Source: Psychrobacter sanguinis (lineage in GTDB: Bacteria > Pseudomonadota > Gammaproteobacteria > Pseudomonadales > Moraxellaceae). From it: 64,000 nt of DNA. Position numbers and translations under genes: made by a program. Where the stretch lies: positions 3,100,001 to 3,164,000 of the forward strand of contig NZ_CP085990.1 in assembly GCF_020736705.1 (NCBI RefSeq), given 5' to 3'. Positions within the stretch are counted from its first letter, which is position 1. Every line of letters begins with the position of its first letter. The notes under the pieces were generated by a model. That model saw only the letters and a list, made by a program, of their open reading frames with translations. It made no database searches and had not been told where the DNA came from. This document shows positions 25,773 to 34,947 of this stretch, in pieces.

Positions 25773-26557
25773 TTACCAATACGTTGACCATTGCAGGTAC
25801 TGACTGTACCGGTGGGGCGGGCATTCAAGCTGATATCAAGGCCATTAGTGCCAATGGCAGCTACGCCATGAGTGTTATCACGGCGGTCGTGGCCCAAAAT
25901 ACTCAAGGGGTACAAAAAATACAAATGATGCCCGTTGATATGATTCGCGCTCAAATTGATTCCGTCTTTTGTGACGTGGAAGTGGATGCGGTCAAAATCG
26001 GTATGTTAGGTAACGCTGAGGTTATTCAGTGTGTTGCTGATGCCTTAAAAATGTATAAACCCAGTAAAGTCGTATTAGACCCAGTGATGGTGGCTAAGAG
26101 TGGCGATAGACTGTTAGACAGTGAAGCCGTTGCTGCACTTAGAGACATTTTATTACCTCAAGTAGGGCTGATCACTCCCAACCTACCGGAAGCTGCCGAT
26201 TTATTAGGGGTCACTGAGGCTTCTAATCGAGAACAGATGTTAGAGCAAGCTAAGCGTCTGACAGTACCCACTTTCTTAAAGGGCGGACACCTATCCGGTG
26301 ATCAGGACTCTCCAGATTTATTGTACGTGACAGATAACTACCGTTGGTTTGAAGGCAAGCGGATTGCTACCAAAAATAGCCATGGCACTGGTTGTACTCT
26401 TTCTGCCGCAATTGCTACTTTCTGGGGTCAAGGCGATAGCTTGGAACAAGCTTGTGACAAAGCAAAACAGTACCTGACAGGTGCTTTGAGTAAAGCAGAT
26501 ACTTTAAATGTAGGTCAAGGTCATGGACCCGTGCATCATTTTTATCAGTATTATTAA
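25769..26557 (+). CDS. thiD: Hydroxymethylpyrimidine/phosphomethylpyrimidine kinase
   Basis: Phosphorylates HMP twice to HMP pyrophosphate, the partner substrate of ThiE. Ribokinase family: NTLTIAGTDCTGGAGIQADIKAISANGSYAMSVITAVVAQNTQGV, VDAVKIGMLGN, VVLDPVMVAKSGDRL, LITPNLPEAADLLG, FLKGGHL and NSHGTGCTLSAAIATF with the catalytic aspartate position replaced by the usual GTGC loop. 262 residues, typical. Last gene of thiMED; a terminator follows. Confidence 0.95.
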   Translation: MITNTLTIAGTDCTGGAGIQADIKAISANGSYAMSVITAVVAQNTQGVQKIQMMPVDMIRAQIDSVFCDVEVDAVKIGMLGNAEVIQCVADALKMYKPSKVVLDPVMVAKSGDRLLDSEAVAALRDILLPQVGLITPNLPEAADLLGVTEASNREQMLEQAKRLTVPTFLKGGHLSGDQDSPDLLYVTDNYRWFEGKRIATKNSHGTGCTLSAAIATFWGQGDSLEQACDKAKQYLTGALSKADTLNVGQGHGPVHHFYQYY

Positions 26558-26577
26558 TACGAAAAATCTTGAATCCT

Positions 26578-26618
26578 AAAGCTTAAATCTTAGTTGCCCT
26601 AATGATTTAAGCTTTTTT
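26578..26618 (+). terminator. Terminator of thiMED
   Basis: AAAGCTTAAATC and GATTTAAGCTTT are perfect 12-base arms, loop of 14, followed by TTTT. Confidence 0.9.
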
Positions 26619-26658
26619 TGACTATATTTTTAGCGAAGTTAATATAGACCAGCTCTCT

Positions 26659-28095
26659 TTATATTTCAAACGCCCTGTCTATGGCATCATCCAACCGGTC
26701 AGCGGTTATCACCGTCATACCTTTGAATTGCCCCATTAAGCTTTTTGGGGCATTGGCTTTGGGCACGATAGCATGGGTAAAGCCATGTTTCATCGCTTCT
26801 TTTAGACGTTCTTGTCCATTTGGTACTGGACGAATTTCCCCAGAGAGCCCTACTTCACCGAATACGGCAAGCGATGACGGGAGTGGTTTCTCTTTAATAC
26901 TAGAAGCACAGGCCAATAGTACTGCTAAATCTGAACCTGTTTCCATTACTTTGACCCCGCCCACCACGTTGACGTACACATCTTGCCCACTGGTATGAAT
27001 ACCCCCATGTCGATGCATAACCGCCAGTAGCATAGCCAGACGCTGTGGATCTAAACCTAATGCCATACGTCGTGGCTGACCAGACGAATCATCAACTAAA
27101 GCCTGTACTTCAACCAATAACGGTCTTGTGCCTTCACGGCTGACCATCACTACCGAACCTGAGATCGGCTTATCATAGCGACTTAAGAAAATAGCCGAAG
27201 GGTTTGCCACTTCTTTTAGCCCGGTATCAGTCATACCAAAGATACCCAGCTCATTGACAGCCCCAAAGCGGTTTTTTACCGCCCGTATCATTCTAAAGCG
27301 TGAATCAGACTGACCCTCAAAGTACAGTACCGTGTCCACCATGTGCTCTAACACTCTTGGGCCAGCTAGCGTTCCTTCTTTGGTGACATGACCTACTAGA
27401 AATAAAGCTGTTCCTGTCTGCTTGGCGTATCGAGTAAGCATGGCGGCAGACTCACGTATCTGACTGACGCCACCAGGTGCCGAGTTAATGGCATCGGTAT
27501 AAATAGTTTGAATAGAGTCTATGATCGCCACAGCAGGCTGCTCTTGGGTTAATGCAGCACAAATGGTCTCAACGTTGGTCTCAGTCATCACTTTTAAATG
27601 ATTACTAGATAAGCCTAGGCGCTGCGCCCGCATGGCCACTTGTGACAGTGACTCTTCTCCAGTAACATAAAGTGCACTACCCGATAACGATTCAGGGTCT
27701 GCCATATTGGCCGCTGTTTGCAATAGGATGGTAGATTTACCAATCCCTGGATCACCACCAATAAGTACCACTGAACCGGCGACTAATCCGCCACCCAACA
27801 CCCGATCAAACTCGCTAATACCAGTTGGCAATCTGGTGTCAAAAGTGACATTAACCGAGCCAAGTGTCACTACCCCACTCTGTGAGCCTGAGTAATTCAT
27901 ACGGTCATTGTTGCTTCCTCCGCCACTCGGAGTTGGCGCTGCCACAGATTTAGTGGATTTTTTATGATGTGGCATCGACACATTAGGTGCTTCAACCAAG
28001 GTATTCCATTCGCCACAATCGGTGCATTGTCCAGACCACTTGCCGAAGTGTGCCCCACAATTTTGACAGACAAAGCTACTTTTAGATTTGGACAT
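26659..28095 (-). CDS. radA: DNA repair protein RadA
   Basis: RecA-related helicase-like ATPase that helps process recombination intermediates. Domains in order: N-terminal four-cysteine zinc finger (C10, C13, C24, C27), a polar linker of about 50 residues, a RecA-like core with Walker A GGDPGIGKSTILLQ and the RadA-specific VKNRFGAVNELGIF motif, and a C-terminal Lon-protease-like domain (PLLVEVQALVDDS to EIRPVPNGQERLKEAMKHGF) expected to be inactive. 478 residues; the linker, with GGGSNNDR, is somewhat longer than usual. Apparently monocistronic, convergent with thiMED. Confidence 0.96.
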   Translation of the reverse strand: MSKSKSSFVCQNCGAHFGKWSGQCTDCGEWNTLVEAPNVSMPHHKKSTKSVAAPTPSGGGSNNDRMNYSGSQSGVVTLGSVNVTFDTRLPTGISEFDRVLGGGLVAGSVVLIGGDPGIGKSTILLQTAANMADPESLSGSALYVTGEESLSQVAMRAQRLGLSSNHLKVMTETNVETICAALTQEQPAVAIIDSIQTIYTDAINSAPGGVSQIRESAAMLTRYAKQTGTALFLVGHVTKEGTLAGPRVLEHMVDTVLYFEGQSDSRFRMIRAVKNRFGAVNELGIFGMTDTGLKEVANPSAIFLSRYDKPISGSVVMVSREGTRPLLVEVQALVDDSSGQPRRMALGLDPQRLAMLLAVMHRHGGIHTSGQDVYVNVVGGVKVMETGSDLAVLLACASSIKEKPLPSSLAVFGEVGLSGEIRPVPNGQERLKEAMKHGFTHAIVPKANAPKSLMGQFKGMTVITADRLDDAIDRAFEI

Positions 28096-28152
28096 GATAG
28101 GTATCCTTTATAGATAATATGACAAACGGTTTAATACACAATATGGAGTTAG

Positions 28153-28296
28153 TTATTTAGATGATTATTTAGATGATTATTTAGATAGTTATTTATATGG
28201 TTATTTATATGGTTGTTTAAAAAGTTATTTAAATGGTTATTCAGACAGATATTAAAGTAGTTAATAAGGTAGATATTAAACAATTATTTAAAGAGC
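28153..28296. repeat. 12-bp degenerate tandem repeat, about twelve units
   Basis: Units of 12 bases starting TTATTTAGATGA (28153, 28165), TTATTTAGATAG (28177), TTATTTATATGG (28189, 28201) and then more degenerate copies to about 28296. It lies directly upstream of radA. On the minus strand one frame would encode repeats of the type HLNN, but no start signal or long frame supports translation. Confidence 0.85.
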
Positions 28297-28373
28297 TAGA
28301 AAGCTAATGAAGCTGTTACTTAGACACTCGCTTAGACCAGTATTAAAGCTGTTATCATTGCTAATGCTACACA

Positions 28374-28416
28374 GCCATTTTGACTATAAACCCTGAATTT
28401 AGGGTGAAAAAATGGC
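28374..28416 (-). terminator. Possible terminator of the lpt operon
   Basis: Nested inverted repeats ACCCT/AGGGT (28390-28405) inside GCCATTTT/AAAATGGC. On the minus strand the inner hairpin is followed by a short T-rich stretch. Placed about 55 bases after lptB; moderate support. Confidence 0.5.
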
Positions 28417-28470
28417 CAGCTTAATTCAGCCAGCCATCTCCGCATTTTCAACTTACTCATATCAAATGAG

Positions 28471-29316
28471 TTAAACTTGGAAATCTTTACCCAGATAGAC
28501 CTCTTTCACCAGTGTATTATTCAACACCTCTTCTGAGCTACCATGCGCAATAATGGCGCCCTCACTCACGATGTAAGCATGCTCACAAATGGCCAAGGTC
28601 TCACGGACGTTGTGATCGGTAATAAGCACCCCAATGCCTCGATCCTTTAAAGCAATAATCACTTCTTTGATATCACTTACTGATATGGGGTCAACGCCTG
28701 CAAAAGGCTCATCAAGCAAAATGAACTTTGGATCTGCTGCCAATGCTCGAGCAATCTCACAGCGACGTCGCTCACCACCAGAAACACTCATACCTAACGA
28801 ATGACGCACATGACCCAGACTAAAGTCAGAAATTAGTTTTTCCAGCTGTTGCTTTTGCGCCGCTTTATCCAGATCTTTTCGAGTCTGCAAAATGGCTAAA
28901 ATGTTATCTTCAACCGATAGTTTACGGAAAATTGAGGCTTCTTGCGGTAAGTAACCAATGCCCGCTCTGGCGCGTTCGTGCATCGCATACTTAGACAAGT
29001 CCTGATTGCCCAATTTTACAATCCCTTTGTCCATATTGACCAAGCCTACCACCATATAAAAACTGGTGGTCTTGCCAGCACCATTAGGTCCCAGTAGCCC
29101 CACAACCTGCCCAGGCTCTACACTAAACGACACATCCTTAACCACCCAGCGTTTACCGTAACGCTTGGCCAAATTTCGCATGGTCAAGGCAGTGTCTGAA
29201 GCCTGAGGAATCATCTCTTGCGAATTAGCCGTATTTGGGGCTATTACCGTTGTAGGCTGAGTCGATGATTGAACAGGCTGCTGTGAGTCAGAATGGTTTG
29301 GTTGTGAGTTACTCAT
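28471..29316 (-). CDS. lptB: LPS export ABC transporter ATP-binding protein
   Basis: Cytosolic ATPase of the LptB2FGC complex that extracts lipopolysaccharide from the inner membrane. Walker [10 protein letters not shown]-loop in [17 protein letters not shown], signature [14 protein letters not shown], Walker [14 protein letters not shown] and switch His in [11 protein letters not shown] are all present. The ABC domain starts at about residue 44; the first 43 residues are a Gln/Ser/Thr-rich tail absent from E. coli LptB (241 residues; 281 here). The start lies three bases after the lptA stop, so the two are translationally linked. Confidence 0.95.
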   Translation of the reverse strand: MSNSQPNHSDSQQPVQSSTQPTTVIAPNTANSQEMIPQASDTALTMRNLAKRYGKRWVVKDVSFSVEPGQVVGLLGPNGAGKTTSFYMVVGLVNMDKGIVKLGNQDLSKYAMHERARAGIGYLPQEASIFRKLSVEDNILAILQTRKDLDKAAQKQQLEKLISDFSLGHVRHSLGMSVSGGERRRCEIARALAADPKFILLDEPFAGVDPISVSDIKEVIIALKDRGIGVLITDHNVRETLAICEHAYIVSEGAIIAHGSSEEVLNNTLVKEVYLGKDFQV

Positions 29317-29319
29317 GGT

Positions 29320-29922
29320 CTATCTAATCCCTGTACGACTATTTGACTGGCTAGGTGGGAAAATCAATTCAACACGTTGACTGCCCCCTGAAGTGGCCTC
29401 AACATCGCCCACTTTTAAACTATAGCGAATGACGTTACCAGCAAAACTGGCACCATTTTGAGTCAATTTTGCATTGCCTGTTAACGTCACAATACCGTTT
29501 TGAGCATTATAATCAATCTTATTGGCTTGGCCTCTAGCCAGACCTTTCTCTTTGGTCACTACCTGTTGCATAGTCGCTGGACGACCGGTCGCAACGGCTG
29601 AATTAATACTACGACCTTCAGATAAGTTTACTGTAATATTGTCTGCGGCCAGCTTCAAAGTCCCCTGAGTAATGGTTACATTCCCTGAGTAGGAAGTTAC
29701 TCCAGTACGTTCACTATAAGTGGCTTTATCCGCCAATAAGCGTATAGGTTGCTGAGCATCAGAAGGTAATGCATTGGCATAAAAAGAAGTCATTGAGGCT
29801 ATTACTGCAGTAGCACATAAGGCAACTCTGGGTAAATTTAGCATATTTGAGCCCATTACTTTGAAGGTTTTAGAATATTGTTTTGAGTTGATTAGCGCTA
29901 TGGTGTTAGAGCGTTTATTCAC
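29320..29922 (-). CDS. lptA: LPS transport periplasmic protein LptA
   Basis: Periplasmic beta-jellyroll protein that bridges LptC and LptD in the trans-envelope LPS conduit. OstA-type repeats are seen: IRLLADKATYSERTGVTSYSGNVTITQGTLKLAADNITVNL and NKIDYNAQNGIVTLTGNAKLTQNGASFAGNVIRYSL. A signal peptide lies at about residues 28-51 (LNLPRVALCATAVIASMTSFYANA). I keep the GTG at 29922 because AGGA stands at the right distance; the ATG codons at residues 23 and 27 would give a more usual signal peptide but have no clear ribosome-binding site. Between lptC and lptB. Confidence 0.9.
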   Translation of the reverse strand: MNKRSNTIALINSKQYSKTFKVMGSNMLNLPRVALCATAVIASMTSFYANALPSDAQQPIRLLADKATYSERTGVTSYSGNVTITQGTLKLAADNITVNLSEGRSINSAVATGRPATMQQVVTKEKGLARGQANKIDYNAQNGIVTLTGNAKLTQNGASFAGNVIRYSLKVGDVEATSGGSQRVELIFPPSQSNSRTGIR

Positions 29923-30127
29923 AGTTTAGTTCCTAAAATATGGCTTAACAAATTACCAATTTGTTAGTTAACCAGGTCATTTACTAATAATTCGTTTATT
30001 AATGAGTTGTTTGCTGAACAGTCATATAACACTGAACTTATTATTCTAACTTATTGCTTGCTAGCTTATCGATTTAACTTATTGCTGGAAGGCTTTGTCA
30101 CAAAAGTTCTCGTTAAAAAAGCGGTTG

Positions 30128-30715
30128 TTAAAACAAAGGGACGTCTTTACGAGCAGGTGGCATAAAGGTAACCGCAATATTAGAGAACTCGTAATCTCCT
30201 GTGGTCATATCTGCCACAAACTTAGAAGACTCGAAGCTATTAGCCGCTTGAGTCACTTTAATAGGCTTATTACTGAATACTTTCTTTTGTTCTAAGTCAC
30301 CAATAAGTTCAGAAGCCACTAACTTTAAAGGGGGTTTTGACACTTGTCCATTTTCATTTGCTTGACTAGAAAATAAGACATTATTGGTCATAACCACTTT
30401 GGATTGTTCATGATACATAACCGCTTCATCAGCATTAACTGTAACATTCTGCGTGTTATTGGGACGCCAATTTAGCTTCATCGCCACTAACTTATCAAAG
30501 TTTTGGTCCGAATAGTGGGTTAGGTTGTCTGCAGTAAGTGAGTACTCCGCTATGCCATCCTCATTGGTCTGAACCGCTAAGATATCGGCAGCTTCATATT
30601 CAATATTAGTGGTAGACATATTTATGACAGAGTCTAGGTCACCTTGATTGCGATAAAACCAAACCGCAAACATGGCTATTAATAGTGAAATTACGAAGAG
30701 AAACCGGGTATTCAT
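30128..30715 (-). CDS. lptC: LPS export system protein LptC
   Basis: Bitopic inner-membrane protein with a periplasmic beta-jellyroll that receives LPS from LptB2FG and hands it to LptA. One N-terminal anchor (RFLFVISLLIAMFAVWFYR), then the LptC domain: ADILAVQTNEDGIAEYSLTADNLTHYSDQ, NVTVNADEAVMYHEQSKVVMTNNVLFSS and PLKLVASELIGDLEQKKVFSNKPIKVTQ. 195 residues, typical. 68 bases after kdsC and 205 before lptA. Confidence 0.92.
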   Translation of the reverse strand: MNTRFLFVISLLIAMFAVWFYRNQGDLDSVINMSTTNIEYEAADILAVQTNEDGIAEYSLTADNLTHYSDQNFDKLVAMKLNWRPNNTQNVTVNADEAVMYHEQSKVVMTNNVLFSSQANENGQVSKPPLKLVASELIGDLEQKKVFSNKPIKVTQAANSFESSKFVADMTTGDYEFSNIAVTFMPPARKDVPLF

Positions 30716-30783
30716 TACACCTCTTTATAACCGCAAAATAGGATTAATTATTAGAATTTTTTAAACCAATAACCCATCACAAT

Positions 30784-31311
30784 CTAATCAAGAACGTACT
30801 GGCTAATATAATCTTGATACTTGCCATGACCTTTTAAGATTAAATCACACACTTCTCTAACCGCTCCTTCACCGCCAACCCGTGTGGTTACCATCATTAC
30901 TCGACTCAAAACTTCTTGGTGAGCATTGGGTACTGTTGCGGAGAAACCCACAGACTGTAGGGCTTTAATGTCTGGTAAATCATCGCCCATGTAAGCACAT
31001 TCTTCAAGTTCAATAGGCAAATCTAATAGCAGTTGCTTCAAGGCTTCAAGCTTATCATCACGGCCCTGAATCACATAATCAATAGCCATCTCTTTAGCAC
31101 GTTGATTGACCATCGCACTGCTTCTGCCCGTAATAATAGCGGTTTTTACGCCTGCCAGTTTAAGCGACTTAATACCCATACCATCTTTTACGTTGAAGCA
31201 TTTTGTTTCCACCCCATTGGCATCATAAATAATATAACCATTAGATAAAATACCATCTACATCCAATACCAGTAGCTTTACTTTAGATGCTGCTTGAACC
31301 AAATCTTGCAT
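30784..31311 (-). CDS. kdsC: 3-deoxy-D-manno-octulosonate 8-phosphate phosphatase
   Basis: Removes the phosphate from Kdo-8-phosphate, giving Kdo for the LPS inner core. HAD family type C0 (no cap): motif I VLDVDGILSNGYIIYDANG, motif II AIITGRSSAMV, lysine in RDDKLEALKQLL, and motif IV YMGDDLPDIKALQSVGFSATVPNA. 175 residues, typical. Directly behind kdsD (56 bases) and ahead of lptC. Confidence 0.95.
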   Translation of the reverse strand: MQDLVQAASKVKLLVLDVDGILSNGYIIYDANGVETKCFNVKDGMGIKSLKLAGVKTAIITGRSSAMVNQRAKEMAIDYVIQGRDDKLEALKQLLLDLPIELEECAYMGDDLPDIKALQSVGFSATVPNAHQEVLSRVMMVTTRVGGEGAVREVCDLILKGHGKYQDYISQYVLD

Positions 31312-31367
31312 AATTGCCTTCCGCTTATAATATGAAATAATAAGAAACTAAGCTTACCCTTTATCGC

Positions 31368-32366
31368 TTAGCTAACCCCAGCGTGCAATAAATCATGGAT
31401 ACTAATCACCCCTTCTAGTTGTTGATTTTCGTCTACAATCAACAACTGACTAATTGCTTTTTCATTCATTAAGCTAAGAGCATCAGAGGCACGCATCGTT
31501 TTGGAAACTTGCTTAGGATTGGGCGTCATAATCTCAGACATAGGCGTTTCAAGGTCAATGTGTTTCTCTAGACATCTCCTCAAGTCGCCATCGGTAAAGA
31601 TACCCACGACCCTATTTTCATCATCCACAACCACAGCCATACCTAAACGACCATTGGTCATGACAAATAATGCATTATGTAAACTGGTATCGGTAGAAAC
31701 TAAGGGCAATTTTAAATCTTTCTCAGACTGATGCATTAAGTCGCTGACGCGCATCAATAATTTCCGACCTAGAGCGCCTGCAGGATGAGACAATGCAAAG
31801 TCTTCTGAAGTAAAGTGGCGGGCGTGAACCAAGGCCACAGCTATGGCATCACCAAGAGCCAAAGTGGCAGTGGTACTTGAAGTCGGCGCCAATCCCAATG
31901 GACAGGCTTCTTCGGACGCACCTAGTGTTAATGCCACATCTGCTGACTTGGGTAGCATACCTCGTCTATCTCGACTGATACTGATTAAAGGGATAGACAG
32001 CTGCTTGACCACAGGTAATAGAGTTTTGATTTCGTCAGACTCACCTGAGTTAGAGATAGCCAATAACACATCCCCTGCCACCAACATGCCCAGATCACCA
32101 TGACCTGCCTCGCCTGGGTGCATAAAGAATGCAGGTGACCCTGTAGAAGCAAACGTAGCGGCTATTTTACGACCAATATGACCCGACTTACCCATCCCGG
32201 TAACGACCACACGACCCTGACAGTTACGAATTAATTCACAGGCTTCTACAAATCTATCATCCAACTGCTCTATTAACAACTCTAAAGCATTTTGCTCAGT
32301 GCGTATCGCATCAGTAGCATATTTAAGATATTGCTCAGGTGTTGGGGGCTGAATCTCTGCTTTCAT
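31368..32366 (-). CDS. kdsD: Arabinose-5-phosphate isomerase
   Basis: Converts ribulose-5-phosphate to arabinose-5-phosphate, the first committed step to Kdo. An N-terminal SIS sugar-isomerase domain is seen (GRVVVTGMGKSGHIGRKIAATFASTGSPAFFMHPGEAGHGDLGML; ISNSGESDEIKTLLP), followed by two CBS domains (from about residue 205 to the end). 332 residues, typical. First gene of kdsD-kdsC-lptC-lptA-lptB, a conserved gamma-proteobacterial order. Confidence 0.95.
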   Translation of the reverse strand: MKAEIQPPTPEQYLKYATDAIRTEQNALELLIEQLDDRFVEACELIRNCQGRVVVTGMGKSGHIGRKIAATFASTGSPAFFMHPGEAGHGDLGMLVAGDVLLAISNSGESDEIKTLLPVVKQLSIPLISISRDRRGMLPKSADVALTLGASEEACPLGLAPTSSTTATLALGDAIAVALVHARHFTSEDFALSHPAGALGRKLLMRVSDLMHQSEKDLKLPLVSTDTSLHNALFVMTNGRLGMAVVVDDENRVVGIFTDGDLRRCLEKHIDLETPMSEIMTPNPKQVSKTMRASDALSLMNEKAISQLLIVDENQQLEGVISIHDLLHAGVS

Positions 32367-32784
32367 AATTTTTTAATACTTTTCTTTATAGTTATGGATA
32401 AGACGTTTTTTATAAAAAGCTTTGTCTATTGGCTCTATTTTTTATAGAAACGTTCAAAATTAATAATTAGCGCTAAGTTTAGCATATTAACCCCCACTAC
32501 GAGCAGTGTAGGATGTAAGTTCAATGTAATAATATTGATACTCGAGTAATAAAAAAAACCTGCTACTCAGCAGGTTCTTCTAAAATATGTTTTATTAAAG
32601 ATAATAAGGATAGCTGGCTTTTAGAGAACACTAATTTAAACAAAAAAATAAATCTAAAAGAAGCCGTCTAAAACACTCGTATGAATAACCACCTAACTCT
32701 CATTTTAGGCCTAATTAATCTGCAATTAGGCTGCATCAGGGCTTTAAATTAATGAGTCTTAAGTCAATACATCGGATTAGTTGA
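32367..32784. other. 418-bp spacer between hfq and kdsD
   Basis: Contains the hfq terminator (32557-32576), a perfect inverted repeat GCCTAATT/AATTAGGC with 7-base loop (32709-32731) and AT-rich sequence that should carry the kdsD promoter. No gene seen. Confidence 0.6.
32557..32576 (-). terminator. Terminator downstream of hfq
   Basis: AACCTGCT and AGCAGGTT with loop of four; on the minus strand it is followed by eight T. It closes the mutL-miaA-hfq unit before kdsD. Confidence 0.88.
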
Positions 32785-33384
32785 TTACTCATCATCACCG
32801 AAGTTATTATTTAAATCATCATCGTCTTGTTCTAGCGGAGAAACAAAACCACGTTTCTCAAAACTGCGCTCACCAAAGCCATGCGGTGGACGATTGGCCC
32901 CAAAAGTTCGGTCAGAATCAAAGCCACGATCTCCCTCGAAACCACGCTCTACGCCAAATCCACGTTCTTGAACGAATCCGCCTCTTTCTTGATTAAAGCC
33001 ACGATCTGCAAAACCACCACGGTTAAAGCCGCTACTGCGTTTATTGGCAAACCCACCTGGTTCGAAACCAGGAGTGCTACGCTCAAAACCACTCGAAGCG
33101 GCTGGATTTGCTCCAAATCCACCTTGGTATCCTGCTGCAGGCTGCTGAGCAATACCGCCTGTTACCGCACCACTACTACGTGGATTACGTGCAGGCACGA
33201 CTGTAGAGATAGCATGCTTATAGACCATCTGACTTACAGTGTTTTTTAATAGAACCACGTATTGATCAAATGATTCGATTTGCCCTTGCAGTTTAATGCC
33301 ATTGACCAAGAAAATAGAAACAGGGATTCGATCTTTGCGCAATGAATTCAAAAACGGATCTTGTAATGTTTGTCCTTTTGACAT
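32785..33384 (-). CDS. hfq: RNA chaperone Hfq with extended Gly/Arg-rich tail
   Basis: Hexameric Sm-like chaperone for sRNA-mRNA pairing. Residues 1-67 are a canonical core (Sm1 [28 protein letters not shown], Sm2 [11 protein letters not shown]), with Q8 and H57 in place and Y42 where E. coli has Phe. The remaining 130 residues are low complexity: glycine-rich with many F-x-R-G units ([20 protein letters not shown]), then an acidic end ([13 protein letters not shown]). Total 199 residues against 102 in E. coli; long glycine-rich tails are known from Moraxellaceae such as Acinetobacter and Moraxella. It follows miaA after about 317 bases, the usual order though with an unusually wide gap. Confidence 0.97.
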   Translation of the reverse strand: MSKGQTLQDPFLNSLRKDRIPVSIFLVNGIKLQGQIESFDQYVVLLKNTVSQMVYKHAISTVVPARNPRSSGAVTGGIAQQPAAGYQGGFGANPAASSGFERSTPGFEPGGFANKRSSGFNRGGFADRGFNQERGGFVQERGFGVERGFEGDRGFDSDRTFGANRPPHGFGERSFEKRGFVSPLEQDDDDLNNNFGDDE

Positions 33385-33701
33385 CTGGTGTGTCTCCTAA
33401 ATTTTTAATTTATTATTAATGGATGACAAATTAGTAATTAGATTAATACTGTATATCCAAAATAGCTATTAAGTTTCGTTATAAATTAGTTTTATTTTCA
33501 AAGATAGATTCTAAGAGTTATATTGCCTTTACCATAGCATTTTTTTCACTCTTCATGCTAAAAAATTAATGTAGACTCGATATTACATAGGACATGCCCC
33601 ACTATTCTAGCAACCTATTATTAATTTTATATAAACAGATAGGTGCATTAAGCGTCTTCGCTTAAAAAAATCTGTGTGACAATAGTTACCTATTAATAAC
33701 A
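33385..33701. other. 317-bp spacer between miaA and hfq
   Basis: AT-rich, presumably with an hfq promoter of its own. A hairpin TTAAGCG-TCTT-CGCTTAA lies at 33648-33665, but on the minus strand no T-run follows, so it is not a standard terminator of miaA. Confidence 0.5.
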
Positions 33702-34907
33702 TTAAAGCCTAGAGATTAAATAGTCTCTAGCCTCATTGATGCTGTAAAAAGCATGAACCACCTTATTATGGTTTTGAGCATGAGGAGACAAATCTGAGGT
33801 GTTTAACTGAACATCTTCGCGTTCGGCAACGACACTACTAGGCAATGAATTAGATGAATCAAAAGTAGATACTAGGTTTCTTAACCAAGTATATTGGCGC
33901 TTGGCAAGCTGTCTTGTCGCATATAATGCCTTATTTTTCATATCTTGACAAGCGACTGACTCATCTACGCTATTTGTACTCGCCCCTTTGATATCAATAG
34001 TTTCATCACTATTAATCATCCTTTTTGCAGCAGGGTGATTGGTCAATATCAAGTAATCTATAACCTGTCTATAACCCACACAGCGCATCGAAGGCATATC
34101 TACTGATAACTGATAACGCTCTAAAAGTGCTAATACTTCCTCAAAAAAACCTTGCTCCCACATCATCTGTAATCGAAGCTCGATACGCTCATGAAGCCAA
34201 GGTCGGTCTGGCATTACAGCCAGTCCCAACCAGTATTGATTTGGGTTATCAGACAGCGCTTGTTTTGGTAGCTTCTGCCACTCACTCAAGGGCTTGCCAG
34301 TCTGTTTGAAAACCTCAATTGCTCGGGTGATTCTTTGTGTATCCCCTAACGGTAAGCGCTCAGCAAGTAACGGGTCTACTTGCTGTAAAAATTCATGCAA
34401 AACCTCGATACCGTCTTGCTGTCGCCACTGCTCTACTTCAGCACGAATTTTCTGATCTGTATCAGGCACGGCAGACAGTCCATCAAACAATGCCATGTAG
34501 TACATCATTGTACCGCCCACAAGTAACGGTATTTTATGACGGCCGTGAATGTCATTAATTAATTGCTGCACATCTGTTACAAAGTTAGCAACGCTATAAG
34601 TTTCAGTAGGATCAATAATATCTACCAGATGATGCGGATATTGATGTAGCTCTTCCTGCGTCGGCTTAGCGGTACCAATATTCATATCCCTATAAATTAA
34701 AGCCGAATCTACTGAGATAATTTCAAATTTTCCTGTTTCATACAGCTCGTAAGCTAGAGACGTTTTACCACTAGCAGTGGGCGCCATCAGGCAAACAACA
34801 GAGTTTTCTGGAAGTGTTGGCGTCTCTGCTGTAGTCATATCTGTTAATGATTGTATTGAATTGGCCGCTTCAACCATGATAACCGTCTCTTTCAATGATG
34901 TGCTCAT
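33702..34907 (-). CDS. miaA: tRNA dimethylallyltransferase
   Basis: Adds the dimethylallyl group to A37 of tRNAs reading UNN codons. P-loop LMAPTASGKTSLAYEL, then IISVDSALIYRDMNIGTAKP, HHLVDIIDP, VGGTMMYYMALFDGLS and the tRNA-binding MRCVGYRQVIDYL and ATRQLAKRQYTWLRNL. 401 residues, against about 315 in E. coli: there is an N-terminal lead of about 35 residues, an insert (about 310-345, INSDETIDIKGASTNSVDES), and a polar C-terminal extension. The ATG at 34907 lacks a ribosome-binding site; ATG 34877, ten codons later, has GAGACGG ahead and is a fair alternative. 40 bases after mutL. Confidence 0.94.
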   Translation of the reverse strand: MSTSLKETVIMVEAANSIQSLTDMTTAETPTLPENSVVCLMAPTASGKTSLAYELYETGKFEIISVDSALIYRDMNIGTAKPTQEELHQYPHHLVDIIDPTETYSVANFVTDVQQLINDIHGRHKIPLLVGGTMMYYMALFDGLSAVPDTDQKIRAEVEQWRQQDGIEVLHEFLQQVDPLLAERLPLGDTQRITRAIEVFKQTGKPLSEWQKLPKQALSDNPNQYWLGLAVMPDRPWLHERIELRLQMMWEQGFFEEVLALLERYQLSVDMPSMRCVGYRQVIDYLILTNHPAAKRMINSDETIDIKGASTNSVDESVACQDMKNKALYATRQLAKRQYTWLRNLVSTFDSSNSLPSSVVAEREDVQLNTSDLSPHAQNHNKVVHAFYSINEARDYLISRL

Positions 34908-34947
34908 TTATTGTTTATAATTTATGTAGTTATATATAAGATTTGTT

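Larger units (their letters stand above)
28096..28470. other. 375-bp spacer with 12-bp repeat tract
   Basis: Lies between radA (5' side) and lptB (3' side), both on the minus strand. It holds the 12-bp repeats and a terminator-like hairpin, listed separately, plus presumably the radA promoter. No gene seen. Confidence 0.6.

Noticed and set aside
28153-28296. Possible Asn/His-repeat small protein on the minus strand
   Set aside because: The repeat can be read as HLNN units, but there is no start codon with a ribosome-binding site and the copies decay without frame preservation.
32881-33249. 122-codon frame antisense to hfq
   Set aside because: A by-product of the repetitive Gly/Arg codons of the hfq tail on the other strand.
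33648-33665. Terminator of miaA
   Set aside because: A perfect small hairpin, but on the minus strand it is not followed by T; only the plus strand has an A-run after it.
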